Source: Rhodopseudomonas_A palustris_F
GTDB lineage: Bacteria > Pseudomonadota > Alphaproteobacteria > Rhizobiales > Xanthobacteraceae
DNA length: 64,000 nucleotides
Assembly (NCBI RefSeq): GCF_000013745.1
Contig: NC_007925.1
Span: forward strand, 186,001 to 250,000
Reading direction: 5' to 3'
Under the pieces are notes generated by a model, which was not told where the DNA came from, did not search any database, and saw only the letters and a program-made list of their open reading frames with translations. The position numbers and the translations under genes were made by a program. The first letter of the stretch is position 1, and every line of letters begins with the position of its first letter. Of this stretch, positions 16,892 to 26,740 are shown one piece after another.

Positions 16892-17638
16892 CTACCGCCC
16901 GCCTGACACGTCGAGAATCGCCGAGGTGACGTAGGACGCCTCCTCGGAGATCAGCCAGACCACCGCGTTGGCGATCTCCTCCGCGGTGCCGACCCGCTTC
17001 ATCGGCACGTGATTCGCGAGCCGGTGCGCGCGGTCGGGCTCGCCGCCGGAGGCGTGGATCTCGGTATCGATCAGCCCAGGCCGGATCGCCGCGACCCGGA
17101 TGCCTTCGCCGGCGACCTCGTGGCCGAGCCCGATGGTGAAGGAATCGATCGCGCCTTTCGAGGCGGCATAGTCCACATAAGTATTGGGCGAGCCGAGCTT
17201 CGCCGCCACCGACGACAGGTTGACGATCACCCCGCCCTCGCCGCCATGGCGGGTCGACATCCGCTTCACCGCCTCGCGGGCGCACAGCATGCTGCCGGTG
17301 ACGTTGACCGCCATCATCCGCTGGATCCGTTCCGCCGACATCTCGTCGACCCGCGCGGTCGGCCCGACGATGCCGGCATTGTTGACCAGTGCGCCGAGCT
17401 TGCCGAAGCCGTCGGCGGCCTCGAACAGCCCGACGATGTCGGCCTCGAAGCCGACGTCGCATTGCACCGCGATCGCCTGGCCGCCGCTGTCCGCGATCTT
17501 CGCCACCACCTCTTCGGCCGCGGCCCGGTTGCTGGCGTAGCCGATGCACACTCGGTAGCCGCGCGCGGCGGCCGCGAGCGCGGTGGCGCGGCCGATGCCG
17601 CGGCTGCCTCCGGTGACGATGACGACGCGATGCTGCAC
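16892..17638 (-). CDS. Short-chain dehydrogenase/reductase (glucose/ribitol dehydrogenase-like)
   Basis: The 248-residue SDR has the cofactor motif TGGSRGIG at residues 9-16, the NNAG motif (ALVNNAGIVG), the catalytic serine in VNLSSVAAKLG, and the YAASKG catalytic Tyr-Lys pair. The C-terminus ends with the usual SAILDVSGGR. It is likely NADP(H)-dependent; the substrate cannot be told. The GTG at 17638 gives the expected N-terminus VQHRVVIVTGG; the frame also has an ATG at 17695, adding 19 basic residues. Confidence 0.9.
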   Translation of the reverse strand: MQHRVVIVTGGSRGIGRATALAAAARGYRVCIGYASNRAAAEEVVAKIADSGGQAIAVQCDVGFEADIVGLFEAADGFGKLGALVNNAGIVGPTARVDEMSAERIQRMMAVNVTGSMLCAREAVKRMSTRHGGEGGVIVNLSSVAAKLGSPNTYVDYAASKGAIDSFTIGLGHEVAGEGIRVAAIRPGLIDTEIHASGGEPDRAHRLANHVPMKRVGTAEEIANAVVWLISEEASYVTSAILDVSGGR

Positions 17639-17698
17639 GGCGGGCTCCGATCGACGGTTGCGGCCTGATCGACGATCAGGCCGTGGGCGCGGCAAACC

Positions 17699-18103
17699 TC
17701 AAGACAACAACAGCCGCGCCAGCATCGCCAGCAGCGCCAGGAGGGAGGCAAACCACAGCAGGCTGCGGGCGAACGGGAAATGGATCAGATAGGCGGGGAC
17801 GTAGAGAATGCGCATCGCCAGCCAGATCTCGGCGCCGAGTGCGCCCCAGCCGCCGCTGCGGCCGGTGACGGAGAGTGCGAGCGCCAGCGCCACGAACGCC
17901 GGGTAGGTCTCCAAGAGATTGCGGAAGGCGCGCGCGGCGCGGCCGGCGAATACCCCTTTGGCGGCGCGCGGTTGGTCGCGCGGACCGGCCTGGTAGGCGC
18001 CGCCGAGCTCCAGCGTGACCGGCACCGAGGCCAGGAACAGCTGCACGATCAGCAGCACCACGCTCCATCCGAGCACTACGATTTCCGTCGGCATCGGCGG
18101 CAT
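17699..18103 (-). CDS. MAPEG family membrane protein
   Basis: The 134-residue protein has four hydrophobic segments and the MAPEG-type core: RAARAFRNLLETYPAFVALAL followed by AEIWLAMRILYVPAYL. MAPEG proteins are membrane glutathione transferase or eicosanoid-enzyme relatives; bacterial ones are mostly uncharacterised. It is co-directional with the SDR and the pentapeptide gene pair. Confidence 0.87.
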   Translation of the reverse strand: MPPMPTEIVVLGWSVVLLIVQLFLASVPVTLELGGAYQAGPRDQPRAAKGVFAGRAARAFRNLLETYPAFVALALALSVTGRSGGWGALGAEIWLAMRILYVPAYLIHFPFARSLLWFASLLALLAMLARLLLS

Positions 18104-18126
18104 CAGCTTGCTTTCAATCTTGTCGA

Positions 18127-18426
18127 CTAGTTGCTGCGAAGCAAGTCATGGTCGATGTAGGCCGGCAGGATCGTCTGGCGATCGACGATCGCGCGCGACA
18201 GCTGTTGAACGGTGAGATTCTTTGCGCCGCTCAGATCCGCGCCCTTGAGGATGGTGCCGTCGAGAACGGCCCCTTGGAAATCGGCGTTGCGGAAGCTGGC
18301 GTTGCTCGCGTCTGCGCCGGCCAGATTGGCTCCGCGCAGCGATGCGCCGCTGAGATCGGTCCGCCTGACAAACGCGCCGCTGATGTCGAGGGTCCGCGCT
18401 TGTTGCTGATGGGCTGGCCTAGGCAT
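18127..18426 (-). CDS. Pentapeptide repeat protein (second half of a split pair)
   Basis: The 99-residue protein is mostly A(D/N)LXX pentapeptide repeats (about residues 13-70: DISGAFVRRTDLSGASLRG, then ANLAGADASNASFRNADF). These fold as a right-handed quadrilateral beta-helix. A short tail, ILPAYIDHDLLRSN, follows. The ATG overlaps the stop of the upstream gene by 8 bp. In many bacteria an N-terminal part like that upstream gene and the pentapeptide part are fused in one protein. No function is assigned. Confidence 0.82.
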   Translation of the reverse strand: MPRPAHQQQARTLDISGAFVRRTDLSGASLRGANLAGADASNASFRNADFQGAVLDGTILKGADLSGAKNLTVQQLSRAIVDRQTILPAYIDHDLLRSN

Positions 18427-18820
18427 CGGATTGCTCCAGTCTGCTTCGCAGCACGCTCATGATTTCCTGGATATCGATCGGCGGCTCGGCGTCGCCGTAG
18501 TCGATATCGGCCTCTCTCAGGTAAGCCTGAAGCAGCTCGAAAACCGGGTTTGAGAGGTCCGGAAAATCCTTCGCCACCTCACGCAGAACATAGATCGCCG
18601 CGAGGCGAACTTCCAGGTTGGGATCGCGCAGCTGGCCCACGGCCCGGATGAACAATTCGGTGACGTGGGTGCGCCTCGCCAGTTCGGCTTGGGTGCTGGC
18701 TGACCTCGCCTGCATCGCCGCCGGCGACAGCTGCCGCCAGGCCAGGATGGCCCCGACAATCGCCGCGACCGTCAGGGCTGCGTTTCTCAGAATTTCGGAG
18801 AGCGCAACCCATCCGGCCAC
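18419..18820 (-). CDS. Membrane-anchored helical protein (first half of the split pentapeptide pair)
   Basis: The 133-residue protein starts with a hydrophobic segment (NAALTVAAIVGAILAW). A helical, HEAT-like part follows (LFIRAVGQLRDPNLEVRLAA, then IYVLREVAKDFPD). This is the N-terminal architecture often found in front of pentapeptide repeats. The start is the GTG at 18820, 19 nt after the sucB stop. The stop lies inside the next gene, so either the pair is naturally coupled or one ancestral gene was split by a frameshift. Confidence 0.72.
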   Translation of the reverse strand: MAGWVALSEILRNAALTVAAIVGAILAWRQLSPAAMQARSASTQAELARRTHVTELFIRAVGQLRDPNLEVRLAAIYVLREVAKDFPDLSNPVFELLQAYLREADIDYGDAEPPIDIQEIMSVLRSRLEQSDA

Positions 18821-18839
18821 CGGCGATCCGTGCTGTCAG

Positions 18840-20144
18840 TTACAGATCCAGCACCAGCCGCGTCGGATCCTCCAGGCTTTCCTTGACCCGCACCAGGAAG
18901 GTCACGGCGTCCTTGCCGTCGATCACGCGGTGGTCGTAGCTGAGCGCCAAGTACATCATCGGCCGGATCTCGACCTTGCCGGCGATCGCCACCGGGCGTT
19001 CCTGGATCTTGTGCATGCCGAGGATGCCGGACTGCGGCGCGTTCAGGATCGGGGTCGACATCAAGGAGCCGTAGATGCCGCCATTGGTGATGGTGAAGGT
19101 GCCGCCCTGCATCTCGTCGATCTTGAGCTGGCCGTCGCGGGCGCGCTTGCCGAAATCGGCGATGCTCTTTTCGATCTGCGCGATCGACTTGTGGTCGCAG
19201 TCGCGCACCACCGGCACCACCAGGCCCTTGTCGGTGCCGACCGCGACGCCGATGTGGTAGTAGTTCTTGTAGATCAGGTCGGTGCCGTCGATCTCGGCGT
19301 TGGCCGCCGGAATGTCCTTCAGCGCCTGCACGCAGGCGCGGACGAAGAAGCCCATGAAGCCCAGCTTGGAGTGGTGGCGCTTCTCGAACACCTCCTTGTA
19401 TTGCGCGCGCAGCGCCATGATGTGGCTCATGTCGACCTCGTTGAAGGTCGTCAGCATCGCCGCGGTGTTCTGAACTTCCTTGAGCCTGCGCGCGATGGTC
19501 TGGCGCAGCCGCGTCATCTTCACGCGCTCCTCGCGCGCGGCGTCGTCGGCCGGCGACGGGCTGCGGACCTGCACCGCGGCGGCCGGCTGATCGACCGGGG
19601 TCGGCGCGGAGGCCGCCTTCTCGATCGCCGCCAGCATGTCGCCCTTGGTGACGCGGCCGTCCTTGCCGGAGCCCGGCACGGTAGCGGCGTCGACGCCGTT
19701 CTCGGCCGAAAGCCTGCGCACCGACGGCGCCTGCGGCGTGTCAGCCGGCAGCGATTTGGCCTCAGCCTTGGCCTCGGGCCGCAGCCGCGGCTCTTCCGGG
19801 CCGGCGTTGATCGGCTTGGTGCCATCGGTCTTCAGGTCGGGGCGGCCGGTGGTGGTCTCCGGCGCGACGCCGGAAGCCTTGGCGGCGTCCTTCGGCGCGG
19901 CCTTCGCGGCGCCGTCGGTGATCTGGCCGAGCAAGGCGCCGACCGCGACGGTCTCGCCGTCCTTGGCGACGATCTCGCCGAGCGTTCCGGCGGAGGGCGC
20001 CGGCACCTCGATGGTGACCTTGTCGGTTTCCAGTTCGACCAACGGCTCGTCGACCGCGACGGCGTCGCCGGCCTTCTTGAACCAGCGGCCGATGGTCGCC
20101 TCGGTCACCGATTCGCCGAGCGTTGGAACGCGAATTTCAGTCAT
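18840..20144 (-). CDS. sucB: 2-oxoglutarate dehydrogenase E2 (dihydrolipoyl succinyltransferase)
   Basis: The 434-residue E2 core of the 2-oxoglutarate dehydrogenase complex has an N-terminal lipoyl domain with Lys42 in ETDKVTIEV. An alanine/proline-rich linker follows, then the E3-binding domain (APSVRRLSAENGVDAATVPG, near 140-175). The C-terminal acyltransferase domain contains SYDHRVIDG with His405 and Asp409. It transfers the succinyl group to CoA. It follows sucA by 98 nt. Confidence 0.97.
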   Translation of the reverse strand: MTEIRVPTLGESVTEATIGRWFKKAGDAVAVDEPLVELETDKVTIEVPAPSAGTLGEIVAKDGETVAVGALLGQITDGAAKAAPKDAAKASGVAPETTTGRPDLKTDGTKPINAGPEEPRLRPEAKAEAKSLPADTPQAPSVRRLSAENGVDAATVPGSGKDGRVTKGDMLAAIEKAASAPTPVDQPAAAVQVRSPSPADDAAREERVKMTRLRQTIARRLKEVQNTAAMLTTFNEVDMSHIMALRAQYKEVFEKRHHSKLGFMGFFVRACVQALKDIPAANAEIDGTDLIYKNYYHIGVAVGTDKGLVVPVVRDCDHKSIAQIEKSIADFGKRARDGQLKIDEMQGGTFTITNGGIYGSLMSTPILNAPQSGILGMHKIQERPVAIAGKVEIRPMMYLALSYDHRVIDGKDAVTFLVRVKESLEDPTRLVLDL

Positions 20145-20242
20145 TGGTGCTTCCCTTTCGGCTCGCGGCTGGCTTCAAGCCGGCCATCGGCCTCGTGTCT
20201 TCGAAATATCCGGAATGCTCGAACGCAGGCGCGAAGGCGCTG

Positions 20243-23218
20243 CTAATGCAGCGCCTCGTCGAGCAGGGCCTTGAGCTGGGCCAGATGTTTCGACATCAGC
20301 CCGGTGGCGGTGGCCGCCGAGGCGGCGCGGCCGGCGTAGCGCGGCCGGCGGTGTGTCGCGCCGATCTGGTTCAGCACCCATTCGATATAGGGCTCGATGA
20401 AGTGCCAGGCGCCCATGTTGCGCGGCTCTTCCTGGCACCAGACGAATTCCGCGCCCTTGAACCGGGTCAGCTCCTGCACCAGCGCCTTCAGCGGCACCGG
20501 GTAGAGCTGCTCGACGCGCATCAGATAGACGTCGTCGACGCCGCGCTTCTCGCGCTCCTCGTAGAGATCGTAATACACCTTGCCGGAGCACAGCACGACG
20601 CGGCGGATCTTGTCGTCCGGCGTCAGCTTGATCTTCTCGTCGGGCAGCACTTCGGCGCTGTCGTAGAGGATGCGGTGGAACGTGGTATCGGCGCCGAGCT
20701 CGTCGAGCGACGACACCGCGCGCTTGTGGCGCAGCAGCGATTTCGGCGTCATCAGGATCAACGGCTTCCTGATCTCGCGCTTCAATTGCCGGCGCAGCAC
20801 GTGGAAGAAGTTCGCCGGCGTGGTGGCGTGCACCACCTGCATGTTGTCTTCCGCGCACATCTGCAGGAAGCGCTCCAGCCGCGCCGAAGAATGCTCCGGC
20901 CCCTGGCCCTCATAGCCGTGCGGCAGCATGCAGACGAGGCCTGACATCCGCAGCCATTTGCGTTCGCCCGACGAGATGAACTGGTCGAACAAGACCTGCG
21001 CGCCGTTGGCGAAATCGCCGAACTGGGCTTCCCAGACGGTGAGCGCGTTCGGCTCGGTCAGCGAGTAGCCGTACTCGAAGCCGAGCACCGCTTCTTCCGA
21101 CAATAGCGAATTGATCACCTCGTAATGACCCTGGTCCGGCCCGAGATGATTGAACGGGGTGTAGCGGTTTTCGTCTTCCTGATCGAACAGCACCGAATGG
21201 CGCTGCGAGAAGGTGCCGCGCTCGGAGTCCTGGCCGGACAGCCGGACCCGGTGGCCTTCCTGCAACAGGGTGCAGAACGCCAACGCTTCGCCGGTCGCCC
21301 AATCGATGCCGACGCCGGTGTCGATCGCCCGCGCCCGGTTTTCCAGGTAGCGCTGCACGGTGCGGTGCAGCCGGAAGCCGTCCGGCACCTTGGTGATCTT
21401 GCGGCCGATGTCCTTCAGCACCGCGACGTCGACGCCGGTGATGCCGCGACGCGGGTCTTCTTCCTGGTCGGCGGTCTTGAACCCGGCCCATTTGCCGTCG
21501 AGCCAGTCGGCCTTGTTGGGCCGATAGCCGGTACCGGCCTCGAGCTCGGCGTCGAGCCGGGCGCGCCAATCGGCCTTGGCCTTTTCGATCTCGCCTTCGG
21601 TGATCACCCCGTCGGCGACCAGCCGCTTCGAATAGATCTCCAGCGTCGAGGGATGCGCCGCGATCTTGCGGTACATCGCCGGCTGGGTGAATGCCGGCTC
21701 GTCGCCTTCGTTGTGGCCATGCCTGCGATAGCAGAACATGTCGATGACCACCGGCTTGTGGAATTTCTGCCGGAACTCGACCGCGATCTTGGCGGCGAAC
21801 ACCACCGCTTCCGGATCGTCGCCGTTGACGTGGAAGATCGGCGCGTCGATCATCTTGGCGACGTCGGACGGATACGGCGAGGAGCGCGAATAGCGCGGAT
21901 AGGTGGTGAAGCCGATCTGGTTGTTGACGATGAAGTGGATCGAACCGCCGGTGCGGTAGCCCTTCAGGTCGCTCAATCCGAAACATTCCGCGACCACGCC
22001 CTGGCCGGCAAACGCCGCGTCGCCGTGCATCAGCAGCGGCAGCACCGAGACGCGTTCTTCCGGCAGGTCGCCGTGCTGGTCCTGCTTGGCGCGGACCTTG
22101 CCGAGCACCACCGGATCGACGATTTCCAGATGCGACGGGTTGGCGGTCAGCGACAGATGCACCTTGTTGTGGTCGAACTCGCGGTCCGACGAGGCACCGA
22201 GGTGATATTTGACGTCGCCGGAGCCCTCGACTTCGTCGGGGTTGGCGGAGCCGCCCTTGAATTCATGGAACAGCGCGCGATGCGGCTTGCCCATCACCTG
22301 GGTCAGCACATTCAGCCGGCCGCGATGCGGCATGCCGAGCACGATCTCGCGGACGCCGAGATTGCCGCCGCGCTTGATGATCTGCTCCAGCGCCGGGATC
22401 AGCGATTCGCCGCCGTCGAGCCCGAACCGCTTGGTGCCGGTGAATTTCAGGTCGCAGAACTTCTCGAAGCCTTCGGACTCGACGAGCTTCATCAGGATGG
22501 CGCGGCGGCCTTCCCGGGTGAAGGAGATTTCCTTGTCCGGGCCTTCGATGCGTTCCTGGATCCAGGCTTTCTGCGCGCCGTTCGAGATATGCAGGAATTC
22601 GACGCCGAGCGTCTGGCAATAGGTACGTTCGCAGATCGCCACGATCTCGCGCAACGAGCCGTATTCCAAGCCGAGGACGTGATCGAGGAAGATCTTGCGG
22701 TCGAGATCGGCCTCGGTGAAGCCGTAGGTGCGGATGTCGAGTTCTTCGTGGTCCCTGGCCGGCTCCAGACCGAGCGGGTCGAGCTTGGCGTGGAAATGGC
22801 CGCGCATCCGGTAGGCGCGGATCAGCATCAAGGCGCGGACGGAATCCCGCGTGGCCTGGTGGACGTCGGCCGGAACGGCCTCGGCGCCCTTGGGCTGCGC
22901 CTTCGCCTTGGCCTGCTCCTTGGCCTGGATCTTGGTGCCGATCGCCTTCTCGACCTCAGCCCAGTTGCCGTCGAGCGCGGAGGTCAGGTCGTCGCGCGGG
23001 GGGAGCGGCCAGTCGGTCCTGGCCCAGGACGGGCCTTCGGCATTGCTCTGAATGTCCGCCGGGCGGTCTTTCAGGCTCTTGAAGAACTCCTGCCACTCGG
23101 CGTCGACCGAGGACGGATCAGATTGGTAGCGGGCGTATAGCTCGTCGATGTAACCGGCATTGGCGCCGTCCAGAAATGACGAAAGGGCAAAAGCGGCATT
23201 CGCGTCCTGGCGAGACAT
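20243..23218 (-). CDS. sucA: 2-oxoglutarate dehydrogenase E1 component
   Basis: The 991-residue thiamine-diphosphate enzyme decarboxylates 2-oxoglutarate and succinylates the E2 lipoyl group. The N-terminal tail carries the E2-contact motif (SFLDGANAGYIDELYARYQ). The core has LGMPHRGRLNVLTQVMGKP, VNNQIGFTT, the ThDP motif region (IFHVNGDDPEAV) and MLPHGYEGQGPEHSSARLERF. The ATG at 23218 gives the expected N-terminus MSRQDANAAF; a start at 23254 would add 12 residues. It is fourth in the mdh-sucC-sucD-sucA-sucB cluster; the 131-nt gap upstream may hold its own promoter. Confidence 0.97.
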   Translation of the reverse strand: MSRQDANAAFALSSFLDGANAGYIDELYARYQSDPSSVDAEWQEFFKSLKDRPADIQSNAEGPSWARTDWPLPPRDDLTSALDGNWAEVEKAIGTKIQAKEQAKAKAQPKGAEAVPADVHQATRDSVRALMLIRAYRMRGHFHAKLDPLGLEPARDHEELDIRTYGFTEADLDRKIFLDHVLGLEYGSLREIVAICERTYCQTLGVEFLHISNGAQKAWIQERIEGPDKEISFTREGRRAILMKLVESEGFEKFCDLKFTGTKRFGLDGGESLIPALEQIIKRGGNLGVREIVLGMPHRGRLNVLTQVMGKPHRALFHEFKGGSANPDEVEGSGDVKYHLGASSDREFDHNKVHLSLTANPSHLEIVDPVVLGKVRAKQDQHGDLPEERVSVLPLLMHGDAAFAGQGVVAECFGLSDLKGYRTGGSIHFIVNNQIGFTTYPRYSRSSPYPSDVAKMIDAPIFHVNGDDPEAVVFAAKIAVEFRQKFHKPVVIDMFCYRRHGHNEGDEPAFTQPAMYRKIAAHPSTLEIYSKRLVADGVITEGEIEKAKADWRARLDAELEAGTGYRPNKADWLDGKWAGFKTADQEEDPRRGITGVDVAVLKDIGRKITKVPDGFRLHRTVQRYLENRARAIDTGVGIDWATGEALAFCTLLQEGHRVRLSGQDSERGTFSQRHSVLFDQEDENRYTPFNHLGPDQGHYEVINSLLSEEAVLGFEYGYSLTEPNALTVWEAQFGDFANGAQVLFDQFISSGERKWLRMSGLVCMLPHGYEGQGPEHSSARLERFLQMCAEDNMQVVHATTPANFFHVLRRQLKREIRKPLILMTPKSLLRHKRAVSSLDELGADTTFHRILYDSAEVLPDEKIKLTPDDKIRRVVLCSGKVYYDLYEEREKRGVDDVYLMRVEQLYPVPLKALVQELTRFKGAEFVWCQEEPRNMGAWHFIEPYIEWVLNQIGATHRRPRYAGRAASAATATGLMSKHLAQLKALLDEALH

Positions 23219-23349
23219 GATTCCGTCCTGATGATTTTCTCGTCGCACCATCAAGTGCGACCGCTGACCCGGGGGCCCGGATCAGCAACATAGTGCACCT
23301 TTACCCCCAAAAAAGGGAAATGTAAGCGACGAAAGAACCTAGGACTGAA

Positions 23350-24234
23350 TTACGACTTCAATTTTTCGGCAAGCGTCTTGCCGAGCCGGGCCGGTGACGG
23401 CGAGACCGCGATGCCTGCCGCTTCCATCGCCGCGGTCTTCGAGGCGGCGTCGCCCTTGCCGCCGGAGATGATCGCGCCGGCATGACCCATGCGGCGGCCG
23501 GGAGGCGCGGTGACGCCGGCGATGAAGCCCACCGTCGGCTTGCTGCGGCCGCGCTTGGCCTCGTCGATCAGGAACTGGGCGGCGTCTTCCTCGGCCGAGC
23601 CGCCGATTTCGCCGATCATGATGATCGAGGTGGTCTTCGGGTCGGCCAAGAACATCTCCAGCACGTCGATGAATTCGGTGCCCTTCACCGGATCGCCGCC
23701 GATGCCCACCGCGGTGGTCTGGCCGAGCCCCTCGCGGGTGGTCTGGAACACCGCCTCATAGGTCAGGGTGCCGGAGCGCGACACGATGCCGACCGAGCCG
23801 GGCTTGAAGATATTGGCCGGCATGATGCCGATCTTGCATTCGCCGGCGGTCATCACGCCCGGGCAGTTCGGCCCGATCAGCCGCGACTTCGAGCCGATCA
23901 GCGAGCGCCGCACCCGCACCATGTCGAGCACCGGAATGCCCTCGGTGATGCAGACGATCAGCGGGATCTCGGCGTCGATCGCCTCGCAGATCGCGTCGGC
24001 TGCGCCCGGCGGCGGCACGTAGATCACCGAGGCGTCGGCGCCGGTCTTGTCGACCGCCTCGCGCACGGTGTCGAACACCGGCAGACCGAGGTGGGTGGAG
24101 CCGCCCTTACCGGGCGAGGTGCCGCCGACCATCTTGGTGCCATAGGCCATCGCGGCCTCGGAATGGAAGGTGCCGTTCTTGCCGGTGAAGCCCTGGCAGA
24201 TCACCTTGGTGTTGCTATCGATCAGAACCGACAT
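23350..24234 (-). CDS. sucD: Succinyl-CoA ligase alpha subunit
   Basis: The 294-residue subunit has the CoA-binding Rossmann start (QGFTGKNGTFHSEAAMAYGT), the segment RLIGPNCPGVMTAGECKIGI, and the phospho-histidine in GHAGAIISGGKGDAASK (His251). With SucC it makes ATP or GTP from succinyl-CoA. Its ATG follows the sucC stop with no gap (TAA then ATG), a tight coupling. Confidence 0.98.
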   Translation of the reverse strand: MSVLIDSNTKVICQGFTGKNGTFHSEAAMAYGTKMVGGTSPGKGGSTHLGLPVFDTVREAVDKTGADASVIYVPPPGAADAICEAIDAEIPLIVCITEGIPVLDMVRVRRSLIGSKSRLIGPNCPGVMTAGECKIGIMPANIFKPGSVGIVSRSGTLTYEAVFQTTREGLGQTTAVGIGGDPVKGTEFIDVLEMFLADPKTTSIIMIGEIGGSAEEDAAQFLIDEAKRGRSKPTVGFIAGVTAPPGRRMGHAGAIISGGKGDAASKTAAMEAAGIAVSPSPARLGKTLAEKLKS

Positions 24235-25434
<1,200 letters not shown>

Positions 25435-25632
25435 TGATTGCCCCTCGCCAGAATTCGTCCAGCCGAATGAACCCAACTCGTCTCACCACCGGCCACCTGC
25501 TCCCTCTGTTCTCGGCAGAGAGTTGGGCGAGGGGGACGGACCGTTGGTCCGCCACCTTCCCCGACCGGCTGGCGGCGCGCCGCACTCTTCGACGAAGAGG
25601 TGCGGGCGCCGCCGTTATCCAGAAATTCAGCC
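25435..25632. other. sucC-mdh gap with hairpin
   Basis: The gap between mdh and sucC holds no gene. A hairpin with arms CGCACTCTTC and GAAGAGGTGCG lies near 25579-25602, next to a GCGCC-rich palindrome. It could attenuate or process the mdh-sucCD transcript. Words such as GAGGGGGACGG resemble dispersed repeats of related genomes. Confidence 0.5.
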
Positions 25633-26601
25633 TCAGTGGCCGAGCAGCTCGGGCGCGATCTTCTTGCAGGCCTCGACCAAACCCTGCACCGCGGCGACCG
25701 ACTTGTCGAACGCCTCACGGTCCTTGCCGGCCAGTTCGATCTCGACGATGCGCTCGACGCCCTTGTCGCCGATCACCACCGGCACGCCGACATACATGTC
25801 CTTGACGCCGTATTCGCCGTTCAGATAGGCCGCCACCGGCACCACCCGCTTCTTGTCCTTGAGGTAGCTCTCGGCCATCGCGATCGCCGACGCCGCCGGC
25901 GCGTAGAACGCCGAGCCGGTCTTCAGCAGGTTGACGATCTCGGCGCCGCCGTTGCGGGTGCGGTCGACGATCTCGTCGAGCCGGGCCTGCGAGGTCCAGC
26001 CCATCTTCACCAGGTCGGGCAGCGGAATGCCGGCCACGGTGGAGTACTTCACCAGCGGCACCATGGTGTCGCCATGGCCGCCCAGCACGAAGGCGGTGAC
26101 GTCTTCCACCGAGACGTTGAATTCGTCGGCCAGGAAATAGCGGAACCGGGCGGAGTCGAGCACGCCGGCCATGCCGACCACCTTGCGGTGCGGCAGCCCG
26201 GAGGCCTTCTGCAGCGCCCAGACCATGGCGTCGAGCGGGTTGGTGATGCAGATCACGAAGGCGTCGGGGGCGTATTTCTTGATGCCGGCGCCGACCTGCT
26301 CCATCACCTTGAGGTTGATGCTCAAGAGATCGTCGCGGCTCATGCCGGGCTTGCGCGGCACGCCGGCGGTGACGATCACCACCCGGGCGCCTTCGATCGC
26401 CTCGTAGGAATTGGCGCCGGTGAACTTGGCGTCGAAGCCGTCGACCGGGGAGGACTGGGCGATATCCAGCGACTTGCCCTGCGGAATGCCTTCGGCGATG
26501 TCGAACATCACCACGTCGCCGAGCTCCTTCAGGCCGACCAAGTGAGCCAACGTTCCGCCGATCTGACCGGAGCCAATCAAAGCAATCTTGTCGCGCGCCA
26601 T
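25633..26601 (-). CDS. mdh: Malate dehydrogenase (lactate dehydrogenase-like type)
   Basis: The 322-residue enzyme oxidises malate to oxaloacetate with NAD+. It has the Rossmann motif IGSGQIGGTLAHL, the substrate-specificity loop with VTAGVPRKPGMSRDDLL, and the catalytic histidine in LGGHGDTMVPL. This tetrameric, LDH-like subgroup is normal in alphaproteobacteria, where mdh leads the sucCDAB genes as here. Confidence 0.97.
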   Translation of the reverse strand: MARDKIALIGSGQIGGTLAHLVGLKELGDVVMFDIAEGIPQGKSLDIAQSSPVDGFDAKFTGANSYEAIEGARVVIVTAGVPRKPGMSRDDLLSINLKVMEQVGAGIKKYAPDAFVICITNPLDAMVWALQKASGLPHRKVVGMAGVLDSARFRYFLADEFNVSVEDVTAFVLGGHGDTMVPLVKYSTVAGIPLPDLVKMGWTSQARLDEIVDRTRNGGAEIVNLLKTGSAFYAPAASAIAMAESYLKDKKRVVPVAAYLNGEYGVKDMYVGVPVVIGDKGVERIVEIELAGKDREAFDKSVAAVQGLVEACKKIAPELLGH

Positions 26602-26740
26602 GGGAAAGCTGTCCTTTGAGCAGGGTGGGAAGGGGGAGGAAAAGCTGGGCGTGGGTTATCCCGTTCGCAGCAACCGTTCAAGTCGCGGTTCGGTCAATAT
26701 AGCGCCGCGCCGGCTCGATAACGGCGAAACGGCGTTCGAC

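Noticed and set aside
21125..23140. 671-codon open frame on the plus strand inside sucA
   Set aside because: It is antisense to a full-length, strongly conserved gene and has the usual shadow composition.
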